Positions 20,400 through 30,890 are shown, counted from the stretch's first letter. The stretch: 64,000 nucleotides of DNA from Sciurus carolinensis (GCF_902686445.1 NC_062232.1:32754454-32818453); one strand, 5' to 3'. The notes: a model not told the origin generated them from the letters alone. Translations and numbers: made by a program.

Positions 20400-20535
20400 A
20401 TGCTTTCAGAATGAGTTATATAATTATATAATTTCGTAAAAGCGATTACTTTTAGAAATGCATTCATACCGGTGAGTGAACTCATCAAAGTGTGGGTTTA
20501 TGGGAATATTTGCATTTCTAACCTGATGGCAGGAG
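20400..20535. promoter_or_regulatory. Candidate conserved non-coding element
   Basis: Contains a 12-bp palindrome ATATAATTATAT, 'aaagcgattacttttag', 'catcaaagtgtggg' (TCF/LEF-like ATCAAAG) and 'gaatatttgcatttc' (POU-like). Repeat-free over about 135 bases. Function inferred only from composition. Confidence 0.35.
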
Positions 20536-21159
20536 GGAGTTTGGCTTAACACAAGTAGAAGCTCTGGGGGGAATTTGAGTAATCATCAGTGGAAGCTATT
20601 TCCAACAACAATCTCTCTCCCATGGTCCTCAAATTGCACCATTAGACAACGTTCAACTCCACTTACAAGCGTGGCTTCCCTGTCTGTGTCTCCCTGGGGG
20701 AGAGGGTCGCTGATGATACTTGCTCCATTTCTCAGGTCATTATTAGTCACCCGTGAGGTTCTGGCCTTTACCACCCCACCCACTTTAAGTGCACCTGGGA
20801 AAAAGGAAAGAGTTAGCATGAGTTCATTGGAATTCAGAAAAGAGATGAGACCAAGGGCAAAGTGGAGCCGATGTTTATTGAGAACCTACTATGTGCTGGA
20901 AACTGTTCTGAACAGCAGTGAAGTCTGTTCTACTCAGCTCCTCATAATCCTCCAGCTCTTCTTCCAGGCACTGGGGGTAGCTTCGAGATGGCAGGCAGGA
21001 TTACACAAGCATCAGTCTCCTGGGAACAAAACCCTGTTTACACAAAGCGTACATGTGTACCACGTCCGGGACTTCCTAAGCCCATGTACCCGTCAATATT
21101 CTAAACATGCACATTCACGAGTTCATTTAATTCTCACAGCACCACTTTATCGGGGAACT

Positions 21160-21430
21160 TTTGCTGCATAACAGATCATCGTGAAACCTTAGTGGCATGT
21201 GACAATCAACATTCAGTTCTCAAATATCTGCACGCTTTAGCTGATCTGGGCCAGGGGGGCTCAGCGTCTCTGCCGCACTCGCCTGGGCTTGTTCGCAAAT
21301 CTGGGTGTTGGCAGGGGTGAGTTGATCTAGGCTGATTGCAGCAGGGGTGACCCAGTTCATGTGTCTCACGGCCCAGCAGGCATGTCCTTACGGCTGTGGC
21401 AGAGCCACAAGAGAGCAAGCCCCAGCGCAC
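21160..21430. repeat. LTR-like fragment inside the L2/MIR repeat
   Basis: Begins 'gctgcataacagatcatcgt' and 'ttagtggcatgtgacaatca', then 'agctgatctgggccagg'; same family start as 63705-63835 and 13986-14045. Diverged, boundaries uncertain. Confidence 0.4.
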
Positions 21431-21693
21431 GAGCCCACTTGGAGCCTTCTGGCTGGTATCACATCTACCAGCATCCCACTGACCAAAGGGAGTCACGTGA
21501 CTGAGACTCGAATCGAGGGGGGGGTACAACATGACCCATAATGACAGAGTGACATTTCAAAGTTACAAGACAAAGGACGTGAATTCAGGGAGGGCTAAAA
21601 AATCTGAGATCAACAACGAAATCTATGACAAAGAAGTGGGTATTATCATGAAGCTCATTTTATAAATAAGTAAAACGGAGCACAGAAAGTCGA

Positions 21694-21958
21694 ACATGCG
21701 TCAGGCATGGTGGCGCACATCTGCCATCCCAGCGACTCGGGAGGCTGAGGCAGGAGGATCGCGAGTTCAAAGCCAGCCTCAGCAACTTAGCAAGGCCCTA
21801 AGCAACTCAGCCAGACCCTGTCTCTAAATAAAATATAAAAAAGGGCTGGGATGTGGCTCAGTGGTTAAGCACCCCTGGGTTCAATCCCCAGTACCAAAAA
21901 AAAAAAAAAAAAAAAAAAAGAAAGAAAGAAAGAAAAAGAAAAAAAACAAAGAAAGAAA
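21694..21958 (+). mobile_element. B1-dID SINE with 8-bp target duplication
   Basis: B1 half ('catggtggcgcacatctgcc', 'aggatcgcgagttcaaagcc'), linker, ID half ('gtggctcagtggttaagcac', 'gttcaatccccagtacc'), then a long A tail degenerating into GAAA units. AAAGTCGA occurs at 21686-21693 and again at 21957-21964. Well preserved, so relatively recent. Confidence 0.92.
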
Positions 21959-22060
21959 AGTCGAGCTGCTTGCCCAAGGTAGCACAGCTAGTAATTGATG
22001 TATCCATAACTTGACCTCAGGCCATCTGCTCTTGCCCACTCCTCTTTACCATTTCACTTC

Positions 22061-23005
22061 TTAACTCTGGCTTAATCCAGAGATAAATCTAAGAGGATGG
22101 GATATATGGACTGTGTCACCTTCAGGAAATCCTCCATAAATATATATTTTTTTCTTCCAGCCTTGGCAGGCATTAAGCCACAGTGCATTCAAGGTTAGAG
22201 TCCTAGTCAAACACCCAGAGTTCACAAATTAAGCGTTACCATTTGGATGTGGGGTCACGTGCTTTAACAATTAGCCTCGCTGGGACTCGACCTTTGGGGT
22301 AGCTCGAGAGCCTGAGGACATGGGCGAACACGAAGGCCTCTCTCCCTGCCTCTGGGAGGAAGCGGGAGGGGTGGGACTCCAAGGTCACATCTCAGCCCAG
22401 CCAAAGTCCTATCCAGAAAACTACTTTGGTCCTTTTTAATGCAGAAGAGAAAAGGCAACTCCAGATTCTCCTCCCATGGAGTAGTGTATCTTAACCTTTT
22501 ATGGGGGGGCCACAGAGCCTTCGAGAATTGATGAAAGGCAAAGACTCCATTCAGAAAAGTGGACACACACCAGAGTTCTCCACAAAATTCACGTGTTGGG
22601 AAACACCTGCGTGTCCCAGTCCAGCTTCTGTGATGAGATGGGGCTGTAATCATTTTAGGCTGGATGATTTTTAAAGCAGAGGTCCATTTGAGCCCTGTAG
22701 GTTTCCGTCAAGAGCTCGCGGGCTGTTTAACTCTGAACCAGACAACTTCCTGACATACCTTTCAGGAGCAACTCAGGGTGAACTATGCCCTGGGTAGAGC
22801 CCACGTCGAGAGGGGAGTCCTCCTTCGAGAAGACACCTCTACTGCCTATTCTTGCCTCATCCCGGCTACTCCAATAGCATACCCAGAAGCTTCCGATTCA
22901 TATCACTCCTGTCCCACAACCAACAAGAGGGCTCCAGCCACGACAGCATCAGTTTCCACAGGAAGCTAGAGATGCAGAATTATTCATCTCTGGACATTTC
23001 TGCAG
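22061..23005. other. Low-repeat stretch, nothing recognised
   Basis: No interspersed repeat or gene recognised. The minus frame 22264-22653 (129 codons) has no visible domain or coding bias. Confidence 0.4.
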
Positions 23006-23007
23006 AG

Positions 23008-23090
23008 AAAGGCAGTAGGGTATAGTAGTTAAGGGCATGGATTCTTGGAACATGAGCATGAAGACTATCAAATCAGTCATTTCCTCCTCC
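23008..23090 (+). repeat. MIR 5' fragment
   Basis: 'gggtatagtagttaagggca' then 'tggattcttgg' is the usual MIR start. The pyrimidine tract follows where the rest of the MIR would lie. Confidence 0.55.
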
Positions 23091-23101
23091 TTCACCCCCC
23101 A

Positions 23102-23244
23102 CTCCCCTTCCTCCTCCTTTTCCTCCTCTTCCTCTTCCTTTTCCTCCTCCTCCTCCTCCTCTTCCTCCTCCTCCTCCTCTTCCTCCTCCTCCTCCTCCTC
23201 CTCCTCCTCCTCCTCCTCCTCCTCCTCCTCCTTCTTCTTCTTCT

Positions 23245-23279
<35 letters not shown>

Positions 23280-23290
23280 TCCTCTTCCCC
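23102..23290. repeat. 189-nt uninterrupted pyrimidine tract, (TCC)n then (TTC)n
   Basis: Every base from 23102 to 23290 is C or T. The centre is about 25 TCC units; from about 23231 it changes to about 16 TTC units. Long polypurine-polypyrimidine mirror-like tracts can form intramolecular triplexes, and long GAA/TTC repeats are unstable (general knowledge). The long Ser-, Leu- or Arg-rich open frames over it are artefacts of the repeat. Confidence 0.97.
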
Positions 23291-23706
23291 AACCCTTCCT
23301 TCATTCTCCCTCTCTGAGCTCTGTTTGTCCCTGTTTTCACGTTGGTCCCATCTTCCCCTGCCACACAGAGGTTCTCACCACAAGGGGGAAAATGGCAGCC
23401 AGCAGCCCAAGCCCTCACCTTTTAAGTGGCTATCAGAAAACACGAGAAACCCACTCTCACTCACAAGCACTCGCTTTTCAAATCTCCTGAAGTCCTCCTG
23501 ACTGGCCTGGCTTGGGTCATGTGATCCCCCTGAAACAATTATGTTGGAATAGAGAATTGGCCAGGCCTGGGTCACCTGACCAAAAAGGATGGTGGAGGAG
23601 GGGGCTCTGCAATTGGAAGGCTGGTACAGGGCCCCAGGAACAGCAGGTCGCCACTGCAATCACGAGTACTATTATAAGAAAGAGCCCTGTAGTGAATCTC
23701 CAACAT
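23291..23706. other. Low-repeat stretch
   Basis: Nothing recognised between the pyrimidine tract and the MER5 copy. Confidence 0.4.
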
Positions 23707-23709
23707 TAG

Positions 23710-23840
23710 CACGCTTCAGAATCACCTCAGGGCTTGTTTAAACCCAGGTCACAAGGCCACACCTCCAGAGGGTTCATATCTACCAAGTTCCCAGGTGACG
23801 ATGATGATGGTGATTCAGGTGACACTTTAAGAATTGCTGT
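23710..23840 (-). mobile_element. MER5-type hAT-Charlie DNA transposon remnant
   Basis: 'cttcagaatcacctcagggc' then 'ttgtttaaa', later 'accaagttcccaggtgacga' and 'ttaagaattgctg': antisense order of the non-autonomous MER5 family. No transposase. Confidence 0.65.
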
Positions 23841-24179
23841 CAAATTGCCTAGCACCCTCTCTCTAAAAAACCCCACAGAGAAAGTTCTGCCGGGTCTCAG
23901 TATTGCACATTGAGTGTTGGTTGTGGCCAATTTGCTTCTTTTGATTTGTGTAGACACTTGGAGCTTATAAGTCACGCCTCTCTTTTTGGACTGGCTGCTG
24001 GAAAGCTCAGAACTAACCATGTGACCCAGTTCGATCACGTCTTTGGGGCCACAGAACCTGAAGTTCATTCAACGAACCTTAACCTCAGCTTCATATTTTA
24101 TTTTCCTGCTTCAGTGTTGCCTTCAGTCTAAAAAATGGTTTGGTTGAAAGTGAAAGAAATGAAATTAAACTATATTAAG

Positions 24180-24835
24180 TGGGAAAGGTGGAGTGTTTAT
24201 GAGAAGGGATGCTAGATTATCCTATGAAAGAGGAATTATTTGGCCCAAGAACAGTTGGGGCAAAAGGCCACCTTATCCCCCTGCCTCTCATTTGGGCTTC
24301 TCCTTCATTTCCTCTCCTTTGCTCTCTCGCTATATAGCCCAGTTTTCCCTGCAGGATGAACAACATGGTTAAGGATCTTTATCTCTTAAAGTCTCTGTCA
24401 CCTGAGCTGATGCTTTTCCTAGCCCAGTTTAAAGCTCCCAAGGAACAGCTCTGATTGGCCTCAGGCTAATTGCCTGTGGTGGGGGTTGGGATCATATTCA
24501 AGATGGAAGCCCTGCCGCTCATATTGTTTGGGATTTGGGATATTAACGTTTTCAGGGACACACAGAGCTTCAGATGAAATCCGAAGACAGTTCACTGTAG
24601 AATTTCTTCTTGCTGTGGAGGCCTTTTTATTCCATCCAGGCCTTCAACTCTTTGGATGAAGTCCACCCATTTTAGGGAGGGCAATCTGCTTTACCCAATC
24701 TGCCAATTTAAATGTTAAACTCATCCAAAAACACCCTGACAGAAATATCTAGAATAATGTTTGACCAAATATCTGGGCACCCCAGGGTCCAGTCAAGTTG
24801 ACACATAAAATTAACCATCACAGATATCTCTTTTA
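24180..24835 (-). repeat. Old LTR-type repeat, clear over its right third
   Basis: From about 24650 the line 'ggatgaagtccacccatttt', 'gagggcaatctgctttaccc', 'ccaatttaaatgttaaactc', 'atccaaaaacaccctgacag', 'aagttgacacataaaattaa', 'ccatcaca' is a common mammalian repeat end in antisense. The left part (24180-24650) may be the rest of it but is not secure. Confidence 0.5.
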
Positions 24836-24849
24836 ATTGGCATTAAATT

Positions 24850-24945
24850 ACATTTTATCTCATGGCTGAATCCCTGGCACCTAGCCCCACATCTGTCATG
24901 TGCTAAGAGCTCAGTAAATGTTGAGTGAATGAATGATCGATGATC
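24850..24945 (+). repeat. MIR/L2 3'-end fragment
   Basis: 'aatccctggcacctagcccc' then 'agctcagtaaatgttgagtg' and 'aatgaatg'. Confidence 0.45.
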
Positions 24946-25638
24946 TTTTCAATGCCCTGGGAGGGAGGTCTTTGCCATTCTTAGGAACTTGAGGATAGGG
25001 CTTCCATAATGGAAGCTGAGGAGTTATACTCTAATTCTCTCAACTGGAAGATTCCAATTTTAATTTATTGGGTTTCCTTAATGTTCTCAGTAGAGACTTT
25101 TGGTGGTTTAAAGTTTCTTTCCTCCTCAAATGACTGGAACTATGATGGAGACCTATTTTTGTTACAGACGCAAGAATTCAGCCCTACTGAGCTCTACTCC
25201 TCAGAATTCCTGGCTCACGGGGATTCTGTCCAGATGGGCTGAGAGGATTGGAGCTAATCTCCCTCATACGAATCCGAGAGGCTGACTTCACCCTTCATGG
25301 CTAGAGTTGTCATGTGGCAGGTTGTCCATCCTATAGAACATCCCAGAAAATGTATCAAGCCAAAAGCAGGAACTTTCCACTCCCAGGCCTTCCCTGCTGC
25401 GTTTGTCCAAGGCAGAAGGGGTAGAGGTACGCATTTCTAGAAATGAGTTGCCCAGTGATTTTCTCCAAAGATCTCTCATTATAAAAGTTCCTGACTAGTC
25501 ACATTTAAAGGTGGTTCCTCTCCTAGAACCATAATGGAAGGCATTTGCAGAGATTTGTTGTTCAAATCCTAAACTGAGATATTCAAAATGTGTAGTGATT
25601 CTATGTTAAAGTTGAAGAGGGCCACCAGGAAGTCAATA
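24946..25638. other. Low-repeat stretch
   Basis: No repeat or gene recognised in about 690 bases. Confidence 0.35.
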
Positions 25639-25639
25639 A

Positions 25640-25745
25640 TCCTCTGGTTGACGGCACTGAGCCTCAGTTGTCTCATCCATCCAATGGAAATAATGAGCAC
25701 AATCCACTGTTGCTGTGATTGTTCAATAATATCATTAATTTGCTT
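25640..25745 (+). repeat. MIR fragment
   Basis: 'actgagcctcagttgtctca', 'tccatccaatggaaataatg', 'gctgtgattgttcaataat' in MIR order. Confidence 0.5.
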
Positions 25746-26345
25746 TCAACCAGTATTTCCCAAGCACCCATGTATGTCAAATGTTGTTACACAGCCATGG
25801 CCCCAGTCCTGGTAAACATTTAAAAATGAGCTGGGCATCACAGACTTGTACCTGAAGTAGTAGGTCAAGAGCAGTGGCCAGTTCTATGACATGAGAGGTA
25901 GCAAGGGCCCCCAAAAGATCTGACAACTGTGGTCACAAACTGGAATCCAGAAGGATTTTTTTCACCACCATTGGATATAGTTGTGCAGCCAACATAGTAG
26001 CACTTTGGGAAGATACGGTGGTTTTTAGGAGAGAGTACATTAGATACAACGAGTGGAGGATTCATCTAGATGGCTTGGCGACCCCAAGTCCTGTATGGAG
26101 ATTCACTGCCCAACAAGCACAACCAGATAGAAATCAATCAGGCAAAAGAAGTATAAAACTCTGAGATGGTTCACAAAGGAAATTTTCAGTGGCAGAAGAA
26201 CTTACCACTGGCCATAGGTGTACTGCAAACACTACAGCAACAAAGTCAGGACACAGTCGGCACTCAATAAGTGTCCGTTTCCAGATATTAATTTGAAAGG
26301 AGCAAGATGGCACTCAATGAATCCCAATTCCAGATTTGCCATTGA
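25746..26345. other. Low-repeat stretch
   Basis: A few lines are vaguely repeat-like ('gctgggcatcacagacttgt' near 25833; 'cggcactcaataagtgtccg' near 26259) but nothing is secure. No gene. Confidence 0.35.
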
Positions 26346-26369
26346 CCAGGTCCGTAGCACACCTTTATT

Positions 26370-26520
26370 GGCACACCCAATATCTATTTACTGAACACCT
26401 GCCATGTGTCAGACGCCTTTCTAGGCCTAGGGATATGGAAAACAAAATTGACAAAAATCCCTGACCTCATGGAGCTACATTCCAACCAAGAGAGACAGAA
26501 AATAAACAGATAAAAGATAT
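26370..26520 (+). repeat. L2-type fragment
   Basis: 'atctatttactgaacacctg', 'ccatgtgtcagacgcctttc', 'tgacaaaaatccctgacctc', 'atggagctacattcc', 'gacagaaaataaacag': a familiar old repeat line in sense orientation. Confidence 0.6.
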
Positions 26521-26599
26521 AATATGTTGGAAACTAGAAAGTGCCATGAAGAAAAATAAAACATGGAAAATGGATAGGGGCTGGGAGAAGGTTATTATT

Positions 26600-26720
26600 G
26601 GACTGTGACTTGACCTCAACTTCCCCATCTGTGAAATGGGCTGTGATCTCCACCACATTGGAGTCCCTTGATGATTACACTAGACAATGTATGTGAAGTG
26701 ATTAATAGCACTCGGGCCCT
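26600..26720 (+). repeat. MIR fragment
   Basis: 'gtgacttgacctcaacttcc', 'ccatctgtgaaatgggctgt', 'gatgattacactagacaatg' in MIR order. Confidence 0.55.
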
Positions 26721-26924
26721 AACAGGGACACCATCAATATGGCCTTCCCCAACTCTCCTTTCACCTACTGATGCCAAGAAAACCTACTGGCAAATATTCC
26801 AAAGAAACATCTTCCTTGTGACATTTCAGAATATCTCTGGTCTTTTTGGTCTGTGTCTACATTGAGTTCATAACCTTGACATGAGAAGAGTTTGGGCAAT
26901 TGTTGTAGTCCATAGGCAGGCACC

Positions 26925-27021
26925 CAAGGCGGTACGAAATGCAGAGACTTGGGAGCCAAGTAGAATTCAAATCCTGCCTCTGCCTCTACCAATTGTCAGA
27001 CCTTGAGCCTTGGTTTCATTG
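26925..27021 (+). repeat. MIR fragment cut by an LTR
   Basis: 'agacttgggagccaagtaga', 'attcaaatcctgcctctgcc', 'cagaccttgagccttggttt'. The MIR stops exactly where the antisense LTR at 27022 begins. Confidence 0.6.
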
Positions 27022-27210
27022 TTGTGTTAGTCAGTTTTTGTTGCTGTGACAAAATACCTGAGAAAATCACCTAAAGGAGTAAAGATGTGTTTTTGTTCAT
27101 TGCTTCAGAAGTTTCAGTTCATGGTCAGCCGGCTCCAATGCTATGGGCCAGTGGTGAGATCATGGCAGAAGGGCACGGGGAAGCAAAACTTCAGCCCATG
27201 ATAGCTAAAA

Positions 27211-27264
<54 letters not shown>

Positions 27265-27525
27265 AGGGACCAGGGACAAGATATACCTTTCAAAGGCACA
27301 CCTCCCAGGACGCACTCCCTTCAAGTAGGTCCTACCCGCTACAGTTTCCACCACCTCCCATGGTCCATTCAGCTATGAGCCCCCAGTGGCCTGATCCACT
27401 GGTGAGGTCACAGCCTCATGTCCCAGTCACTTCTCAAAAGCCCCACCTCTGAGCACTGTTGCATTGGGGACGAGGTCTTCAACCCATGAACCTTTAGGAG
27501 AACATTCCAGATCCGAACTATAGCG
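27022..27525 (-). mobile_element. MaLR-type LTR, antisense, with internal (GA)n
   Basis: Starts 'gttgtgttagtcagtttttg', 'ttgctgtgacaaaatacctg'; continues 'ttcatggtcagccggctcca', 'accagggacaagatatacct', 'tgagcactgttgcattgggg', ends 'cattccagatccgaactata'. A GA repeat of about 48 bases (27214-27262) has grown where related copies have a short 'agagagag'. Near-complete. Confidence 0.8.
27214..27262. repeat. (GA)n microsatellite
   Basis: About 24 GA units, expanded inside the antisense LTR. Confidence 0.95.
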
Positions 27526-28297
27526 GTTGCTAGATTGGAAATGTTGGGGGTTAGCAACACACAGAGCAGCACTGAGCACTCCCTGCATGGCATGGGTGCT
27601 GTGCCAAGCACGAGGCTTCTCTTTCCCTATGGGCACCACGGAAAGGAATAGTCCTTTCCCGAAGGCCAGCGGGTGATAGCATCAGCACCTGCATTAGCAT
27701 GTGGCACCTGTTTATGCTTCACCTGGTATCAGCAACCTCCATCCCAGGAGGTTTGGAGAGCCAGACTATAAGGTAGCGACACTTGCAGAAGTGCCCTCGA
27801 GGGAGAAGAACCGTAAGGGGCAGTCGAGGCACCTAGAAACTGGGGAGAGCCAGGAGCCATTAGCACTCTTAGGAATAAGGGGAGAAGAGTGTTTTATTGG
27901 TGTCAAGAGGGACATAGGACCTTGGAAAGGGGCTCCAGGCCCGAGCTGTGACAAGGGAGGGGCACTGCCTTCCCCTTTGCAGGAGAGGTGAGCTGGGAGA
28001 ACAAAGAAGAAACAGCCCTGCCTCCTACCAGTCACTCCAGATTGACTGAATCCAACCAAAAGCTGACTCTCCTGTTGCCCGAATCCAGCTGAAAGTCAAC
28101 CCACCCATTGGTCACACCCATCTGAAAGCCAACTGCCAAGGGAGCCCCGCGAGGCAGACCAGAGAACTTGGTCTCCAAGACACAGAGCGTGATAGAAAAA
28201 TCGCTGAACGTGAATTTGGGACAGCAAACAGAGGACAGCAAGCATGTGCCTTGTTTTAATTGGCTTTCTCACCCTGCAACCAAAGACCTCATAAGAA
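27526..28297. other. Low-repeat stretch
   Basis: About 770 bases without recognised repeat. Within 28030-28140 are several related phrases of the type 'gaatccaaccaaaagctgac', 'gaatccagctgaaagtcaac', 'cacacccatctgaaagccaa', suggesting a short, diverged tandem repeat of about 35-40 bases. No gene recognised. Confidence 0.4.
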
Positions 28298-28372
28298 GGG
28301 CAGGGAAGTGGCTCGGTGGTAGAGCCTAGCCCTGGGGTCCATCCCCAGCCCCGCAAAAAGAACAAAAGACGG
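28298..28372 (+). mobile_element. ID-type monomer SINE
   Basis: 'gcagggaagtggctcggtgg', 'tagagcctagccctggggtc', 'catccccagccccgc' then an A-rich tail: tRNA-derived ID element with pol III box B-like 'ggggtccatcccc'. Confidence 0.7.
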
Positions 28373-28380
28373 GCAAGAAC

Positions 28381-28868
28381 AGCAATCAGGGAAAAGTTTA
28401 TTTTGGCTCATGGTGGAAGAAAGAGGCTCAGAATAGGAAAGACAGGAGAATACATTGGACATAACTTTCCTATTGTCATCTGTGAATACACAACCAGGTA
28501 AACTCCACGTCGTGTACAACCACAAGAATGGGAAGTTATACTCTGTGTATGTATAATATGTCAAAATGCACTCTACTGTCGTATATATCTTAAAAGAACA
28601 AGTAAAAAGATTAAAAATATAAAGAAAGTGACTCAGGACATGGCACCAGGAAGCAGAGAGAGACCTCTGTTTACCAGGGACAAAATATAAGCCCCAAAGG
28701 CATGCCCCAGTGACCCACCTCCTCCAGCCCTAGCTGCCTACAGTTACCAGCCAGTGAACTAATTCGCTGGTTAGATCGCATCTCACAGTCTAATCATCTC
28801 ACCTCTGGAAATTCTTGCATTGTCTCACACATGAGCTTTTGGGGGACACCTAGTATCTAAACCATAGC
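28381..28868 (-). mobile_element. MaLR-type LTR, antisense, carrying an L1 3' end
   Basis: Left part 28381-28445 ('gtttattttggctcatggtg'), right part 28621-28868 ('ggcaccaggaagcagagaga', 'cccacctcctccagccctag', 'gcattgtctcacacatgagc', 'ttttgggggacacctagtat', 'ctaaaccatagca'). Same family as the intact 37224-37661 copy. The 175-base insert between is listed separately. Confidence 0.75.
28446..28620 (+). mobile_element. L1 3' UTR fragment inside the LTR
   Basis: 'gtacaaccacaagaatggga', 'agttatactctgtgtatgta', 'taatatgtcaaaatgcactc', 'tactgtcgtatatatc', then an A-rich tail. It matches, in order and near-identical wording, the 3' end of the L1 at 53399-53558, so both derive from one rodent L1 lineage. 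Confidence 0.8.
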
Positions 28869-28925
28869 ACACCTGTACCAGGATGTTTGCTCTGGAGATT
28901 CTTCTAGACTTCAGCTGTTTCTTCC

Positions 28926-29012
28926 TTTTTCAAACTCCTGGGATCAAGCGATCCTCCTGCCTCAGCCTCCTGGGTAGCTGGGGCCACAGGCACATGCCAC
29001 TGTGCCCTGCTA
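28926..29012 (-). mobile_element. 7SL-derived monomer SINE fragment, antisense
   Basis: 'caaactcctgggatcaagcg', 'atcctcctgcctcagcctcc', 'tgggtagctggggccacagg', 'cacatgccactgtgccctgc'. No ID half, and the wording ('actcctgggatcaagcgatc') is closer to old Alu-like/FLAM or proto-B1 monomers than to the B1-dID left half. Confidence 0.65.
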
Positions 29013-29027
29013 GATGCCCCTTTTCAA

Positions 29028-29210
29028 CAGTGGTGCTCACACTGAAGCAAGCCTCACAAACCCATGGAGGGCGTATTAAACACAGATGGCTGCCCAGTCC
29101 CCAAAGTGGCTGATTCCATAGGCTGGGGCAGGCCCTGAGAACTGGCGTTTCTAGCCAGCTCCCAGGACGTGCCAAGGCTGCGTCCAGGGACCACGCCATG
29201 AGAACCTCTG
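29028..29210 (-). mobile_element. MER5-type hAT-Charlie element
   Basis: Bounded by CAGTGGTGCTC at the left and GAGAACCTCTG at the right, imperfect terminal inverted repeats typical of MER5. Interior 'gctgcgtccagggaccacgc' fits the antisense order. Near full length, non-autonomous. Confidence 0.75.
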
Positions 29211-30586
29211 TGCTATAACATGGTATTTCTGAAGCAGCTTCCCTTCTTCTTTATTCAGCATTTAACCAGGCCCACTGTGACCCCGGGCAGCTCCTGCCAG
29301 CAGCACTCAGAACTCTCCTGGGCCGCCACCGGCAGCACCCCCTCTGCCAACCACACTGTCCTCACCTTGCCTTCATGCCCTGCCTTCGTGTGCCCTGTCC
29401 TCGCTCTCCCCAGACCTGTTCCTCTGCCCGATCCCCATCAGCCTGCCCGGCTGCACCACCGTAGACACCAACGCACAGGCAGACACACCACGCACACAGA
29501 CGCGGGTGCGCTCGCGCAGGCGCACTCCGGCTAGCTGCACCTGGATGCCTGGCCCGTTTCCTAGGGGAAGATGAGTCAACCACTCCTTAGGGCCCTGCGA
29601 CATCCTGTGCTCAGGCCAGGAGGTCACAATTCCTGGTCACGCGACATTGCCTCTCTGCAGGCAGCCCTGCCACTCGGTGGCTGCCCCTGACATCTTTGTT
29701 TTAGGGGAAATGAACACAGAATGCTGCTGGGTCCCTGCCAAACTCGGGCTAGTCGCGCCCCCTCCTTGGTCCCCTATCAGAGAGCTGTTTCCCTCCTCCC
29801 CTTCTTGTCCCCGCCCAGCTCCTCATCTGACCCATCTCTTTCCTTGGCCTCCTGCTTTGAGGATGTCTTTGGACAACACTGCCTCTCTTCCTCTCTTCCG
29901 TCTTTGCTGCTGGGATAATCTGGAGAACTCCATAGCATTTCAGCCATGGGAAAGACCTCCCATGAGCACCCATTATTTGCACCCTTCTTTTGAGAGCTCC
30001 CGGCAACCACCCACCCATTTTCATGCAGTTTTGGTCTGGCTCCCACCGTCTTATTCCCAATCCTCAGCCTCAACCACAAGGCAGCAAGGGACTAAGTGCT
30101 GCCCAGTCAGCACAGCCTGTTTCCCTGGACACAGGGCTCGACCAGAGCTGGGTCTGATTGCCAAGGAAGAGCAGTCGGGTTGATTTTCCAAGTGGGTGTG
30201 CAGAAGCGGGAACAGCAGCATGCTGGAGTTCCTCTTCCAAATGTCTGCACCTCTTTGGTAGCTTGAAGTTGACCATAAAAACATTTTTGCCTCGGAGAAA
30301 TTGGCAGATGCTGCAAATCATGGGAAAGACTAGCTCTGTTTCCTAGAGCTTGCTAAACTGGGAGACTGTGAAGGCAGCAACATCTTGTGCTCCATGGAGA
30401 GAGTTGTGTGCAGCATCCGAGAATGAAGGCAAATGCAGAGAAATGAAATCAACAATACAGAAGAGAAAGAGAAAGCGCTGTCCAGGTGGTGTGTGTCCCT
30501 GGATCCAGCCATGCCTGAACTCCAAACCACTCCAGCAACCAACGCAACCAACCTGTTTGGTCTCTGCATGCCGAGACCCAGAACTA
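29211..30586. other. Low-repeat stretch, moderately CpG-rich at 29450-29540
   Basis: About 1.4 kb without a recognised repeat. The part 29450-29540 has a run of CpGs ('cgggtgcgctcgcgcaggcg') mixed with CA-rich sequence. The plus frame 29647-30183 (178 codons) overlaps several open minus frames and has no visible domain, so it is not called a gene. Confidence 0.4.
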
Positions 30587-30890
30587 GACACACATACATC
30601 CACATATGCATAGACCACACGCATACACACATACATTCCACATAAACACATACCACAGACACACCGTACACAAATATGTGCTGTACACTACATGCACACT
30701 GTGTAAACACACATCATACATAGGCCACGCTCACTCCTGTGCACACGGACGCATACACGTGGTTACCCACATACATACATATGCATATGTACATACCTAC
30801 ATAAATACACACAGATCACATAGGCATACACTTGCCCAAATGTATATAGGGGCAGATATGGACACGCATTTACACACGCATGCACAACTG
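30587..30890. repeat. Degenerate CA-rich (ACAC/ATAC) low-complexity tract
   Basis: About 300 bases dominated by CA, with interspersed ATACA and CATA units, no long pure run. Probably an old CA microsatellite that has decayed. Confidence 0.85.

Larger units (their letters stand above)
20868..22060 (+). repeat. L2/MIR-type ancient repeat, interrupted twice
   Basis: Pieces in consistent order: 'tttattgagaacctactatg' (20873 on), 'catttaattctcacagcacc' (21123 on), then after a foreign block 'gtattatcatgaagctcatt' (21640 on), then after a SINE 'gctgcttgcccaaggtagca' (21965 on) and 'cagctagtaattgatg'. Matches the usual order of an old L2/MIR-class element. Whether all pieces are one insertion is inferred. 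Confidence 0.5.

Noticed and set aside
20575..21171. 198-codon plus-strand frame
   Set aside because: Its second half runs through an L2/MIR-type repeat, no domain is visible, and the first half has an open antisense frame.
23037..23501. 154-codon Ser/Phe-rich and 108-codon Arg-rich frames
   Set aside because: Produced by the pure pyrimidine tract 23102-23290.
29647..30183. 178-codon plus-strand frame
   Set aside because: Several minus frames are open over the same bases, composition is that of GC-rich non-coding DNA, and no splice-flanked structure or family likeness was found.
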